From the NCBI GenBank assembly GCA_035259145.1, contig DATFWQ010000330.1, positions 1 to 18,702 on the forward strand: a stretch of DNA of 18,702 nt, in the 5' to 3' direction. This stretch comes from CF-161 sp035259145 (GTDB taxonomy: Bacteria; Chloroflexota; Dormibacteria; Dormibacterales; Dormibacteraceae). This document shows, one piece after another, positions 7,050-14,630 of this stretch. The translations under genes were made by a program, and so were the position numbers. Positions within the stretch are counted from its first letter, which is position 1; every line of letters begins with the position of its first letter. The notes beneath the pieces are model-generated. The model was not told the DNA's origin, did not search any database, and saw nothing but the letters and a program-made list of their open reading frames with translations.

Positions 7050-9128
7050 ATGTTCGATCGCATCGCCGCTGTCAACCCCTTCGGCGAGCTGCCGCGCGTG
7101 GCGCGGCTGCTCACGCCCGTCCGAGCCGGCGGGCTCATCATCGCCATCTGGCTTCTAGTCGCGCCGCTGGCCGGCGTGCTCTCAGGCCGCCTGTACGGCA
7201 TCCAGAACAACGACGCCACCCAGTACCTGCCTCGCAGCGCCGAGTCGACGCAGGTCTACGCCGCAGTGGCGAAGCGGTCGACCCAGACTCCCCTGGTCGC
7301 GACGGTCGTCTACGTCCGGCAATCCGGCATCACGGCGGCCGACCGGGCCAAGGCTGACTCGGACGCCGGCAAGTTTCGCCGCTACGCCGGCGGCGTCCCG
7401 GTGGCACCCCCGATCCCGTCCGGCGACGGTCGGGCGGTGATGCTGAACGTGCCGCTGCCCCCGGCCATTGCCTCCGTCGTCCCCACGGTCGCCGCCCTGC
7501 GCGACGGCGCTGCCGGCGGGAGCCCGGCGGGGCTGCAGACCAGCGTGACCGGGCCGGCCGGCTACGCAGCCGACTACGCCGGCGCCTTTGCCTCGCTCGA
7601 TCAGCACCTTCTGGTGATGACCGTCGCGGTGGTCGCGGTCATCCTGCTGGTCACGTACCGCAGCCCGGTGCTGTGGCTGGTCCCGCTCGTCACTGTCGGC
7701 ATGGGCTACACCGCCGCAGCCGCCATCGTGTACGAGCTGGCGTCACGGCTCGGAATCGTCATCAGCGGCGAGACCCTCGGCATTCTGCCCGTCCTCGTGT
7801 TCGGCGCAGGGACCGACTACGCCCTGCTGCTGATCGCGCGCTACCGGGAGGAGCTGCAGCGTCACGCCGACCGCGGCGCCGCGATGCTCGCGGCTCTGCG
7901 CCGGGCTGTGCCCGCCATGCTGGCCTCGGCGGCGACGGTCTCGATCTCGCTCCTGTGTCTGCTCGCAGCGGAGCTCAACTCCAGCCGCGGCCTCGGCCCG
8001 GCCGGCGCGACCGGCATCGCCTGCACGTTCGTGGCGTCCGTGACGCTGCTGCCGGCCATCCTCCTCCTCGCGGGTCGACGCGTGTTCTGGCCGTTCGTGC
8101 CCAGGCCGGGCAGCGCAGCGCCGGCCACCGACACAGTCTGGGGCCACATCGGCCGCCGGCTCGGCCGGCGACCGCGTCTGGCCTGGATGCCGGCCGCGGG
8201 GCTGCTGGCCGTGCTCGCGCTCGGCCTGGGCCAGGCCCGGTTCGGTTTGAGCCAGACGCAGGTTTTCCGTACACAGCCCGACTTCGCAGCTGGCCAGGCG
8301 CTCCTGAGCGCACACTACCCGGGCAGCGCCTCAGACCCCGCCCTGGTGCTCACCCGTCCCGCCGGCGTCGCCGCGGTCAGGGAGGCCGCGGCGCGGACGC
8401 CAGGCGTGGCCCAGGTGCTGCCTGCTTCCGTCAGCGGCGGCCGGGCTCTCGTACCCGTGGTGCTGACCGCCGCTCCCGCAACCGGTGGGGCCGAGGCCAC
8501 CGTGCAGCGTCTGCGGGACGCGGTCCATCGGGTTCCCGACGCTGGGGCCATGGTGGGCGGCGACACGGCCATGGACCTGGACACACGCGCGTCCACCGAG
8601 CGGGACGACCGAGTCGTCATTCCGCTCGTCCTCGGCGTGATCATGCTGATCCTGGTACTGCTGCTGCGGTCGGTGGTCGCACCGCTGCTGCTTGTCGCAA
8701 CCGTCGTCCTGTCCTACGCAGCCACGATGGGGGCCGGCACCGTGCTGTTCCAGCACGTGCTCGGGTTCGCGGGCACCGACTATTCGGTGCCCCTGCTGGC
8801 GTTCGTGTTCCTCGTCGCGCTGGGCGTCGACTACAACATCTTCCTCGTCACCCGCATCCGGGAGGAGGTCGGCGCGCGAGGACACCGCGAGGGCGTGCTG
8901 ACAGGTCTGGGCGCGACCGGCGGCGTCATCACGAGCGCGGGCATCGTCCTGGCCGCGACATTCTCCGTCCTTACCGCCCTGTCCCTGGTGTTCCTGGTCG
9001 AGCTCGGCATCCTGGTGGGACTGGGCGTGTTGCTCGACACGTTTGTCGTGCGGTCGATCGTTGTGCCGGCCTTGGCGCTGGATGTGGGTCCTCGGATGTG
9101 GTGGCCGGTCCGCCCGAGGCGTCCGTAA
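7050..9128 (+). CDS. MMPL-family (RND superfamily) transporter
   Basis: 692 aa from ATG 7050, preceded by GGAGAGAGG at a 7-nt spacing; an ATG at 7032 lies at that ribosome site and is less likely. MMPL proteins use the proton gradient to export lipids, peptides or drugs. The fold is two repeated halves, each a lone helix (about 25-45 and 378-395), a soluble domain, then five helices. Proton-relay Asp-Tyr pairs are visible in the middle helices of both halves: FGAGTDYALL (D256/Y257) and ALGVDYNIFL (D594/Y595). Hydrophobic clusters at 186-202, 207-230, 290-308 and 322-341 match the first half, and 522-540, 545-566, 581-600, 628-650 and 652-675 the second. Length is normal for stand-alone bacterial MMPL exporters. 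Its divergent position from a complete two-component pair suggests signal-controlled expression. The substrate is unknown. Confidence 0.94.
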   Translation: MFDRIAAVNPFGELPRVARLLTPVRAGGLIIAIWLLVAPLAGVLSGRLYGIQNNDATQYLPRSAESTQVYAAVAKRSTQTPLVATVVYVRQSGITAADRAKADSDAGKFRRYAGGVPVAPPIPSGDGRAVMLNVPLPPAIASVVPTVAALRDGAAGGSPAGLQTSVTGPAGYAADYAGAFASLDQHLLVMTVAVVAVILLVTYRSPVLWLVPLVTVGMGYTAAAAIVYELASRLGIVISGETLGILPVLVFGAGTDYALLLIARYREELQRHADRGAAMLAALRRAVPAMLASAATVSISLLCLLAAELNSSRGLGPAGATGIACTFVASVTLLPAILLLAGRRVFWPFVPRPGSAAPATDTVWGHIGRRLGRRPRLAWMPAAGLLAVLALGLGQARFGLSQTQVFRTQPDFAAGQALLSAHYPGSASDPALVLTRPAGVAAVREAAARTPGVAQVLPASVSGGRALVPVVLTAAPATGGAEATVQRLRDAVHRVPDAGAMVGGDTAMDLDTRASTERDDRVVIPLVLGVIMLILVLLLRSVVAPLLLVATVVLSYAATMGAGTVLFQHVLGFAGTDYSVPLLAFVFLVALGVDYNIFLVTRIREEVGARGHREGVLTGLGATGGVITSAGIVLAATFSVLTALSLVFLVELGILVGLGVLLDTFVVRSIVVPALALDVGPRMWWPVRPRRP

Positions 9129-9170
9129 GAGAGTGCGCGCGCGCGCACGGGGGGAGCCGTGGCTCCTCTC
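9129..9170 (+). terminator. Possible terminator: nested palindromes just after the MMPL stop
   Basis: The TAA is followed at once by a 16-bp perfect palindrome GTGCGCGCGCGCGCAC (9133-9148), then GGAGCC-GT-GGCTCC (9153-9166), flanked by GAGAG (9129-9133) and CTCTC (9166-9170), which could close the structure. There is no T-run, as is common in high-GC actinobacteria. An RNA stop structure is plausible but unproven. Confidence 0.45.
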
Positions 9171-9338
9171 GTGCAGCGCCGGGACCGCCGGTCACCAGAA
9201 GTCATGATCTCCTGCCGAGCAGGATCGCCTTGCTGGCGCCCACGATGGCCGCGATGGCGTCGCCCATTTCGGGGGACTGGACCCGATCGTGGTGTGCACC
9301 GACCCTTGCGACGAGGACGCGTGGGCTGCGGTTGCCGA

Positions 9339-9599
9339 TCAGTTCTCGCTGTGCGGCCACGTGCGATCCCACGCAGCACCGACGCCTTCGCAATCCGCGA
9401 AAATGCTGCCCAGCGCCGCGTCCAGCTCGCGCAGCGCCTGGCGGGCCCGGGTGATCGCGCTGACATCCAGTCCATGGCTGTCGTAGACCTGCTTGATCCA
9501 GTCCAGGTACCTCATCGCCAGGTCCGGGTCGGCCGCGCCGATCTCGTCGATCTTGTTGAGGATCTCGCGAGCTTCGTAGTAGTGCAAGTTTGTCGGCAT
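9339..9599 (-). CDS. Small all-helical hypothetical protein
   Basis: 86 aa, not recognised as a named family. The ATG at 9599 has AGGAGG upstream on the coding strand (spacing about 11 nt), the main reason to accept it. The protein is amphipathic and predicted mostly helical: YYEAREILNKIDEIG, then DLAMRYLDWIKQVYDSHG, then ITRARQALRELDAALGSIFADC. It is acidic, without signal peptide or membrane segment, and could form a helical bundle or bind a partner. It is a single-gene unit between the MMPL transporter (convergent) and dinB (same strand, 272 bp upstream), so context gives no role. After its stop (9339) the same strand is open in another frame for about 45 codons without a good start. Confidence 0.65.
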   Translation of the reverse strand: MPTNLHYYEAREILNKIDEIGAADPDLAMRYLDWIKQVYDSHGLDVSAITRARQALRELDAALGSIFADCEGVGAAWDRTWPHSEN

Positions 9600-9871
9600 C
9601 GCGTCAATGCCCTCCTGTTCCCCACTTTCACGGGCCTCCGCGGCGTTGGTCCATCAGCCCAGTCTCATACCCGTTCAGGTCAGGCCGTCGAGCTACCGGC
9701 CACGACCCTGTCAGCGCGGGACCCACGAGTGCCGACATCGAGCCAGTGGGTCGAACTCAAACGTTATCCGAGTTACTTCCTGTAACGACGCGGATGCGAG
9801 AGGGCGAGGGACGATTTGGCTCCGCGGCACCCGATTCGCTTGGGCGGACCATCAGCTTGCGGAGCTCGCTC
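9600..9871. promoter_or_regulatory. Upstream region of the small gene, with nested palindromes
   Basis: No gene is seen here. A perfect inverted repeat GTTAC-ttcct-GTAAC lies at 9772-9786, nested with CGTTA (9762-9766) and TAACG (9783-9787). These are the most A/T-rich bases of the gap and look like an operator, about 170 bp upstream of the minus-strand start at 9599. The same stretch follows the dinB stop, so it could serve either purpose. Confidence 0.35.
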
Positions 9872-11170
9872 CTATCTGGGCGGTGGAGCGGGGTGCAGCG
9901 CGGCGTCTGCGATAGACACCCTGTGAATCACTCCCGGCGGGCTGTCAGGTGTCTCGAAACGGACAGTGAGCACGTCATGCTCGATCCGCGCCACCCAGCC
10001 TCTGCCGTAGCGATCGTGAACGACGTCACAACCGGGGAACCACCTGACCGCCGCCTGGTCCTCGGCAGGCGCTTGGTGAGGCGCCGGGCTGCCGGTCGCC
10101 GTCGAGTCGAACAGGTCCTGCTGAACGACCTCTACAAGCGATGACATCCCGACGCCGAGCAAGCGCACGCCTCCCTCAACCTCGACCGACTCAAGCAGTC
10201 GGCGGGCGACGTCCCTGATGATCGCCTCGCTGTCAGTCGCTCCGGGGAGCGTGAGTGAGCGCGCGATCGTGGTGAAGTCGTGCCGGCGCACCTTGAGTGT
10301 GACCGTGCGGCCAGGGCGCCCTCTCGACCGTAAGCGGCCAGACAGCCGCCTCGCCAGTGCGTCGAGCTCACCCACAAGCCGGCCTCTGTCGACGAGATCA
10401 ACGGGGAACGTATCTTCGACACTGACCGACTTGATCTCCCGGTCGGTCACTACCGCTCGCGTGTCGACGCCCCGGGCGAGCTCGTGGAGGCTGCTACCCC
10501 TGGCATCGCCGAAAAGTGCGATCAGCCGTTCCGCCGGCAGCTCTGCCAGCTCGCCCACAGTCCTCACTCCGATCTGCTGCAGACGCACGGCACTCGCCGG
10601 ACCTACGCCCCACAGCGCACGGACCGGGAGCGGATCGAGCAGCCCTCGCTCCTGGCCGGGCGCTACCACGCGCAGCCCGTCAGGCTTGGCTGAGTCAGAG
10701 GCGATCTTGGCGATCAGCTTCGACGTGCCTGCACCGATCGACGCAGTGAGCCGGGTGCGCGCCCTGACGTCGGCCTTCAGCCTTGCCGCGAGCGCCTCCA
10801 CGGACTGCGTATCGAGCCCGTCCGAGATCCCGACCGCGAGGTCGACGAAGGCCTCGTCCAGGCTGATCGGCTCCACCGCCGGCGACAGCTCCCTGAGCGT
10901 GTCCATGACGATGGCGCTTATCGCCGAGTAGGCTTCGAATCGGGGCGAGAGATACATGGCCTGGGGGCAGCGGCGTCTTGCCTCGGCCATCGACATCGCC
11001 GACCGCACACCATATCGCCGCGCCTCGTAGCTCGCCGTAGCCACGACGCCCCGCGGCCCAAGCCAGCCCACCACGACTGGTCGTCCCCTCAAGCTTGGCT
11101 TGTGGAGCTGTTCGACCGATGCGTAAAAGGCGTCCATGTCGAGATGGAGCACGCTTGGCTCGTTTCGCAC
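9872..11170 (-). CDS. dinB: DNA polymerase IV (Y-family)
   Basis: 432 aa error-prone translesion polymerase. It starts with GTG at 11170, which puts VLHLDMDAFYASVEQ at the N-terminus as in the family. The catalytic carboxylates are visible: D11 and D13 in HLDMDAF, and the Asp-Glu pair in SISLDEAFVDLA-type sequence near residue 105. The helix-hairpin-helix thumb region (ALWGVGPASAVRLQQIGVRTVGELAEL) and the little-finger domain (VSVEDTFPVDLVDRGRL) follow. QQDLFD at about 353 is a typical sliding-clamp-binding motif. The last 70 residues (WFPGCDVVHDRYGRGWVARI and beyond) match the C-terminal module of many actinobacterial DinB proteins, so this is not a fusion unique to this genome. No LexA-like box was evident upstream. 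No Shine-Dalgarno is obvious before the GTG. Confidence 0.96.
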   Translation of the reverse strand: MRNEPSVLHLDMDAFYASVEQLHKPSLRGRPVVVGWLGPRGVVATASYEARRYGVRSAMSMAEARRRCPQAMYLSPRFEAYSAISAIVMDTLRELSPAVEPISLDEAFVDLAVGISDGLDTQSVEALAARLKADVRARTRLTASIGAGTSKLIAKIASDSAKPDGLRVVAPGQERGLLDPLPVRALWGVGPASAVRLQQIGVRTVGELAELPAERLIALFGDARGSSLHELARGVDTRAVVTDREIKSVSVEDTFPVDLVDRGRLVGELDALARRLSGRLRSRGRPGRTVTLKVRRHDFTTIARSLTLPGATDSEAIIRDVARRLLESVEVEGGVRLLGVGMSSLVEVVQQDLFDSTATGSPAPHQAPAEDQAAVRWFPGCDVVHDRYGRGWVARIEHDVLTVRFETPDSPPGVIHRVSIADAALHPAPPPR

Positions 11171-11188
11171 GGTTGGAGGTGGTCTGGA

Positions 11189-11251
11189 TCAGCCGCGCGG
11201 ACCGCCGGTGATCCGTACGAACTTGTCGAGAAGTCGACTCATGGTGCCCAT
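11189..11251 (-). CDS. Possible small ORF upstream of dinB
   Basis: A 20-codon reading frame on the dinB strand, MGTMSRLLDKFVRITGGPRG, ends 18 bp before the dinB GTG. An alternative ATG at 11242 gives 17 residues. It has a basic amphipathic look and a start-stop layout like a leader peptide. There is no convincing ribosome site. It could be chance, a coupling leader for dinB, or the remnant of a longer gene. An in-frame stop lies a few codons upstream, so it is not the tail of an open frame. Confidence 0.25.
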   Translation of the reverse strand: MGTMSRLLDKFVRITGGPRG

Positions 11252-11290
11252 TGTCGCCGTGCCGATGGATCAGCTCAGCACGGGAGAAGC

Positions 11291-11314
11291 GGGGGCGGCC
11301 CACAGGCCGTCCCC
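11291..11314. terminator. Strong GC hairpin, terminator-like
   Basis: GGGGCGGCC (11292-11300), loop CACA, then GGCCG-T-CCCC (11305-11314) form a 9-bp stem with one bulged base. It lies downstream of the dehydrogenase fragment and upstream of dinB on the same strand, so it may be the former gene's terminator. No T-run follows on either strand. Confidence 0.45.
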
Positions 11315-11361
11315 GTCCGTCAAGCTGCGACTCCCCGCTCGGCGTTCTTGTCGGTCTTTTC

Positions 11362-11505
11362 GAGGAAGGCGAAGCGGTCGGGCCACCCGTGATAGTCGGG
11401 AGTTCCGTCAGGGTTCATCTGAGCAAGCTCGAGCCTGTCCGGAGCGCCGTTGGTATGCCGCGCGCCGCGCTCATCTTCGCCGTCAGTGCCGGCGAACAGC
11501 CCGCC
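11362..11505 (-). pseudogene. Fragment of a PQQ-type glucose/sorbosone dehydrogenase-like gene
   Basis: On the minus strand, about 48 codons read as GGLFAGTDGEDERGAR, then NGAPDRLELAQMNPDGTPD, then YHGWPDRFAFL. This is a coherent family-like block: the GADERG / NSPDELY / NPDGTPDYYGWPDRFGFL pattern occurs in beta-propeller sugar/sorbosone dehydrogenase-like proteins. It occurs only as this island; the flanking in-frame sequence is Arg/Gly-rich and stops at 11320, and I find no continuation in other frames. The full protein would be several hundred residues, so this is a decayed remnant. The open frame extends to an ATG at 11811, but that larger ORF is not credible as an intact gene. Family assignment is from pattern memory, not a search. 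Confidence 0.5.
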
Positions 11506-11819
11506 ACGCCGCCCGGCCCCTCCCCCTCGGTTTCCCGATGTCTCGTCAAGTGCTCTCGTCGACCGACCGTTTTGGACTCGTGGCGTGGAGCTGAACTGGA
11601 CGTCACGCCCGGCGAAACCCTTGATGCAGGACTGGCGCAACCGGAACATCTGGCGCCCCGCCCAGCAGGCAAGCGGCCGGCTTGGTGACCGAGACCGCCC
11701 CACCTGATCACCGGGGGGTGCAGTGACGAAGCTTCGCTTATGGGCGCCGGCCCATCCTATGGCTGCGCCCGCCGTCGGTTCGAGCGTCCGCCCTCGCGAA
11801 TCGATCACCATGAGTGGGG
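11506..11819. other. Intergenic, probably decayed DNA
   Basis: I see no intact gene, RNA gene or strong repeat here. It continues from the dehydrogenase fragment and holds the upstream region of the prolyl aminopeptidase gene. No clear -35/-10 pair was identified. Confidence 0.4.
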
Positions 11820-12776
11820 ATGCGGGACAGGTTCCCGGCGATCGAGCCGTACGACACCGGCATGCTGGACGTGGGTGACGGGCACTGCCTGTACTGGGAG
11901 TGCTGCGGCAACCCCGAAGGGAGGCCGGCGATCTACCTGCACGGCGGCCCCGGCTCTGGCTGCACCCCCGGCCAGCGACGCTGGTTCGACCCGGAGGCTT
12001 ATCGGGTCGTCTTGTTCGACCAGCGTGGGTCCGGGCGCAGCCGGCCGCTGGCCAGTGAGCCGGACGCCCACCTGGGCGCCAATACCACCGCGCACCTGGT
12101 CGGCGACATCGAGGCGCTGCGCAAGCACCTCGGGGTCGAGATCTGGACAGTGCTGGGCATGTCCTGGGGAACCACGCTCGGACTGGCCTACGCCCAGGCG
12201 CACCCGGAGCGCGTGAGCGGGCTGGTCCTGGCCCTTGTGGGCACCACGTCCCGCCGCGAGGTGCAATGGCTGACCCGCGATGTCGGGCGTATCTTCCCGC
12301 AGGAGTGGGACCGGTTCGCCTCAGCCGTGCCGGACACGCTGCGGCACCTGGCGCTCGTCGACGCCTACGCCACGCTGCTGTTCGACCCAGACCCTGCCGT
12401 CCGCGCGCATGCGGCGCGGGAATGGTGCGCGTGGGAGGACGCGCACGTCTCCCTCACACCCGGCCACATGCCAAGCCCGCGCTACGAGGACCCGGAGTTC
12501 CGCCTCCGGTTCGCGCGGCTGGTCACGCACTACTGGCGGAACGCAGCCTTCCTCGAGGAGGACCAGCTGCTCCGCGACGCACCGGCGCTGGACGGCATCC
12601 CCGGCGTGCTCGTGCACGGCCGCTACGACGTGAGCAGCCCGCTGGAAACCGCCTGGCGGCTGTCCCGGAGGTGGACCACGAGCGAGCTCCACGTCCTGGC
12701 GGACGCCGGCCATGGCGGCGGCGACTCCCTCACTTCGGTCATTGTCGAGGCGCTGGCCCGGTTCGCGGCCAGGTGA
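11820..12776 (+). CDS. pip: Prolyl aminopeptidase (proline iminopeptidase), peptidase family S33
   Basis: 318 aa cytoplasmic serine peptidase that removes N-terminal proline from peptides. The start at ATG 11820 gives MRDRFPAIEPYDTGMLDVGDG, the standard family opening; GTG 11814 adds two residues, and GTGGGG just before the ATG may serve as a weak ribosome site. The alpha/beta-hydrolase signatures are complete: oxyanion segment HGGPGSG (41-47), DQRGSGRS (68-75), nucleophile S115 in GMSWGTT, Asp D270 in VHGRYDVSSP and His H298 in DAGHGG. The cap-domain WCAWEDAHVSL region is also typical. Length matches the family (about 310-320). Its TGA overlaps the ATG of the methyltransferase gene, so the two are translationally coupled. 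Confidence 0.95.
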   Translation: MRDRFPAIEPYDTGMLDVGDGHCLYWECCGNPEGRPAIYLHGGPGSGCTPGQRRWFDPEAYRVVLFDQRGSGRSRPLASEPDAHLGANTTAHLVGDIEALRKHLGVEIWTVLGMSWGTTLGLAYAQAHPERVSGLVLALVGTTSRREVQWLTRDVGRIFPQEWDRFASAVPDTLRHLALVDAYATLLFDPDPAVRAHAAREWCAWEDAHVSLTPGHMPSPRYEDPEFRLRFARLVTHYWRNAAFLEEDQLLRDAPALDGIPGVLVHGRYDVSSPLETAWRLSRRWTTSELHVLADAGHGGGDSLTSVIVEALARFAAR

Positions 12777-13642
12777 TGCCCGCTTCGAGAGTGCCTCCGA
12801 CTCGCGTCAGCAGCTGGGACCTGATCGTCGGCGTCACTGGCCTCGCACTATGCCGGCACGTCCTCAGCGGGCCCCGCCACCGTTCCCGCCAGCGGATCGA
12901 CGAGCTTCGTGCTCTCCTCACCGCCGGCGACGCCGGATGGGAGCCCGTGCCCGCAGGCGAGTTGGCCCCACTCGCCGGCTACGCGCTGTGGGCAGCGGCC
13001 TACGACGATCCCGGCAACCCCCTGATCGCCGTCGAGCAGCCCATCGTCCGGGCCCTTCTCGACCGAGCGCCGCGCGGGCGCGCGCTCGATGTGGCATGCG
13101 GCACCGGACGCCACGCTGCTTACCTCGCTGCCTCGGGCCATGACGTGGTCGGGGTGGACAGCTCGGCCGAGATGCTGGAGGTGGCAAGACGCCGCCTTCC
13201 GGGCGTGGAGTTGCGCCAGGCGTCGATAGAGTCGCTTCCATTCCCCGACGGCTGCTTCGACCTCGTGGTCTGCGCGCTGGCGCTCACCCACTTGCCGAGC
13301 CTCGACCGCGCCACCGCCGAGCTCGCCCGCGTGGTGCGGCGCGGCGGCGGCCGCCTCGTCCTTTCGGACATTCACCCGTGCCACGTTGCCGTTCTCGACG
13401 GGCAGGCTCGCTTCCAGTTGCCGGACGGCAGCGGTGGATTCATCCGCAACCACGTTCACCTGCACGCGGATTACCTGGCCGCTTTCCGGCGCGGCGGGCT
13501 CGACGTCCTGGACTGCGTGGAGCCCATCATGCGCGCGGAGGACGCTCGGGCCGAGCCCCTCCACCGACTCGCGCCCGACGCCGTGACCGACGCGATGGTG
13601 GGCCTGCCCTACGTCTTGGTGTGGGAGCTGGCCCGCCGCTGA
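12776..13642 (+). CDS. SAM-dependent class I methyltransferase
   Basis: 288 aa. The ATG at 12776 overlaps the preceding TGA (TGATG), the main reason for this start even though the frame is open much further upstream. The Rossmann-like methyltransferase core shows motif I LDVACGTGRHAAYLA (about 104-118), an acidic loop at GHDVVGVDSS (121-130), the adenine-loop region ASIESLPFPDGCFDLVVCALAL (149-170) and the post-motif ELARVVRRGGGRLVLSDIHP. The Methyltransf_11 type is small-molecule directed, but no substrate can be named. An N-terminal 70 residues with a weak hydrophobic patch (LIVGVTGLALC) precede the core. Pairing with prolyl aminopeptidase is not a known pathway, so the coupling may be only an operon arrangement. 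Confidence 0.88.
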   Translation: MPASRVPPTRVSSWDLIVGVTGLALCRHVLSGPRHRSRQRIDELRALLTAGDAGWEPVPAGELAPLAGYALWAAAYDDPGNPLIAVEQPIVRALLDRAPRGRALDVACGTGRHAAYLAASGHDVVGVDSSAEMLEVARRRLPGVELRQASIESLPFPDGCFDLVVCALALTHLPSLDRATAELARVVRRGGGRLVLSDIHPCHVAVLDGQARFQLPDGSGGFIRNHVHLHADYLAAFRRGGLDVLDCVEPIMRAEDARAEPLHRLAPDAVTDAMVGLPYVLVWELARR

Positions 13643-13811
13643 TGCTGGCTGACGCACGGCACCGGCCGCCTGGCGTCGCCACCGAAGGCCGAGGAGTGTA
13701 CGAACCGCCCTGTCCAACCGAGTCGGGTTCGGGGGACCTGTCGCGGGCCTGGTACCGCGCCTCGGCCGCGGGATCGGTCATCTGCGCCTCTGAACCCCGG
13801 GGGAACATCTC

Positions 13812-14489
13812 CTACCCTGGTGGGTGCATGCCCAGCGCGGCGTCGATCGTGGGGGTCGTCAGTAGCTCGACCAGCTCGACCACCCGCTCCGCCGGGAGTG
13901 GTTCGTCCTGCTCCAGCCACCACCACATGACGCCCAGGAACGCACCGATGACGAACTCGGCGGTCATTTCCAGCGGCACCGGCGGGGTCCACCCGTAGCT
14001 GTCGACCATCTCCTGGTAGTGCCGGCGCGCCAGCGCTGTTAGGCGGCGGCGAAGCTGCCGCGTGACGAGCGTTTCCGCTCGGCCGCCCACCGAGCCGCGG
14101 TAGAGCCAGCGATGTGCGGCGACGTGCTCGAGCAGCGCCTGGACGCTCCCCAGCGCCCTTTCAGAGGCGCCCTGTCCCTCCTTCACGAACGCGGCCATGG
14201 CGTCTCGCAGGCCCTCCTCCAGGTCGTCCAGACCGCTGACGAGCAGGGCGTCCTTGTCACGGAAGTGGGCGTAGAAGGTGGCCCTGCTCAGGTCGGCTCG
14301 GTCGATCACGTCCTGGACGGTGACCCGGTCGTAGCCCTTCTCCGCCACCAGCTCCAGCAGCGCCTCCCGCAGGAGCCGGCGGGTGCGGCGGACCCGCCGG
14401 TCCTCACGCGCTCCAGCCACACCCGTGATGTCCGGAGCGTGCGGGACCGGACGACCGCAGCGGCATGTCCGAAACCAGACGGATGACAT
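13812..14489 (-). CDS. TetR/AcrR-family transcriptional regulator
   Basis: 225 aa from the ATG at 14489. A GTG at 14420 (202 aa) would start closer to the usual TetR N-terminus; neither has a good ribosome site, so the start is uncertain by 23 residues. The helix-turn-helix is clear: ALLELVAEKGYDRVTVQDVI, then DRADLSRATFYAHFRDKDAL (about 43-82). The C-terminal ligand domain is helical, with the WLEQDEPLPAERVVELVELL end common in TetR_C subgroups. It lies divergent from the alpha/beta hydrolase gene, the typical arrangement for a repressor acting on its neighbour and on itself. The inducing ligand is unknown. Confidence 0.93.
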   Translation of the reverse strand: MSSVWFRTCRCGRPVPHAPDITGVAGAREDRRVRRTRRLLREALLELVAEKGYDRVTVQDVIDRADLSRATFYAHFRDKDALLVSGLDDLEEGLRDAMAAFVKEGQGASERALGSVQALLEHVAAHRWLYRGSVGGRAETLVTRQLRRRLTALARRHYQEMVDSYGWTPPVPLEMTAEFVIGAFLGVMWWWLEQDEPLPAERVVELVELLTTPTIDAALGMHPPG

Positions 14490-14630
14490 CGATTGTCAGT
14501 TGACGGCGGCCACTCTGAGAGGACAGACTCGGTTCAGACAATATGTTCAGTAGCTTACAGCTGTTGGGTTCTCGTAGGACCCATATGCCGGCCACGACCG
14601 TTTCGCATCGACGCGGAAGGAGGTGCAAGA
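14490..14630. promoter_or_regulatory. Divergent TetR/hydrolase control region
   Basis: An inverted repeat ATTGTC (14492-14497) and GACAAT (14537-14542) spans 51 bp, and GTTCAG occurs twice as a direct repeat (14532-14537 and 14545-14550). Together they are the best operator candidates for the adjacent TetR protein. A TTGACG (14500-14505) could be a -35 for the hydrolase, but no strong -10 follows at 17 bp. The hydrolase ribosome site AAGGAGG sits at 14617-14623. Confidence 0.4.

Noticed and set aside
9202..9338. Minus-strand reading after the small helical gene, ending in a plausible short helix (GDAIAAIVGASKAILLG)
   Set aside because: No acceptable start codon or ribosome site near the upstream stop; too short to assign even as a remnant.
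7673..9454. Long plus-strand frame of nearly 600 codons overlapping the MMPL gene
   Set aside because: Arg/Gly/Ala-rich shadow frame; the MMPL frame has membrane helices and conserved motifs.
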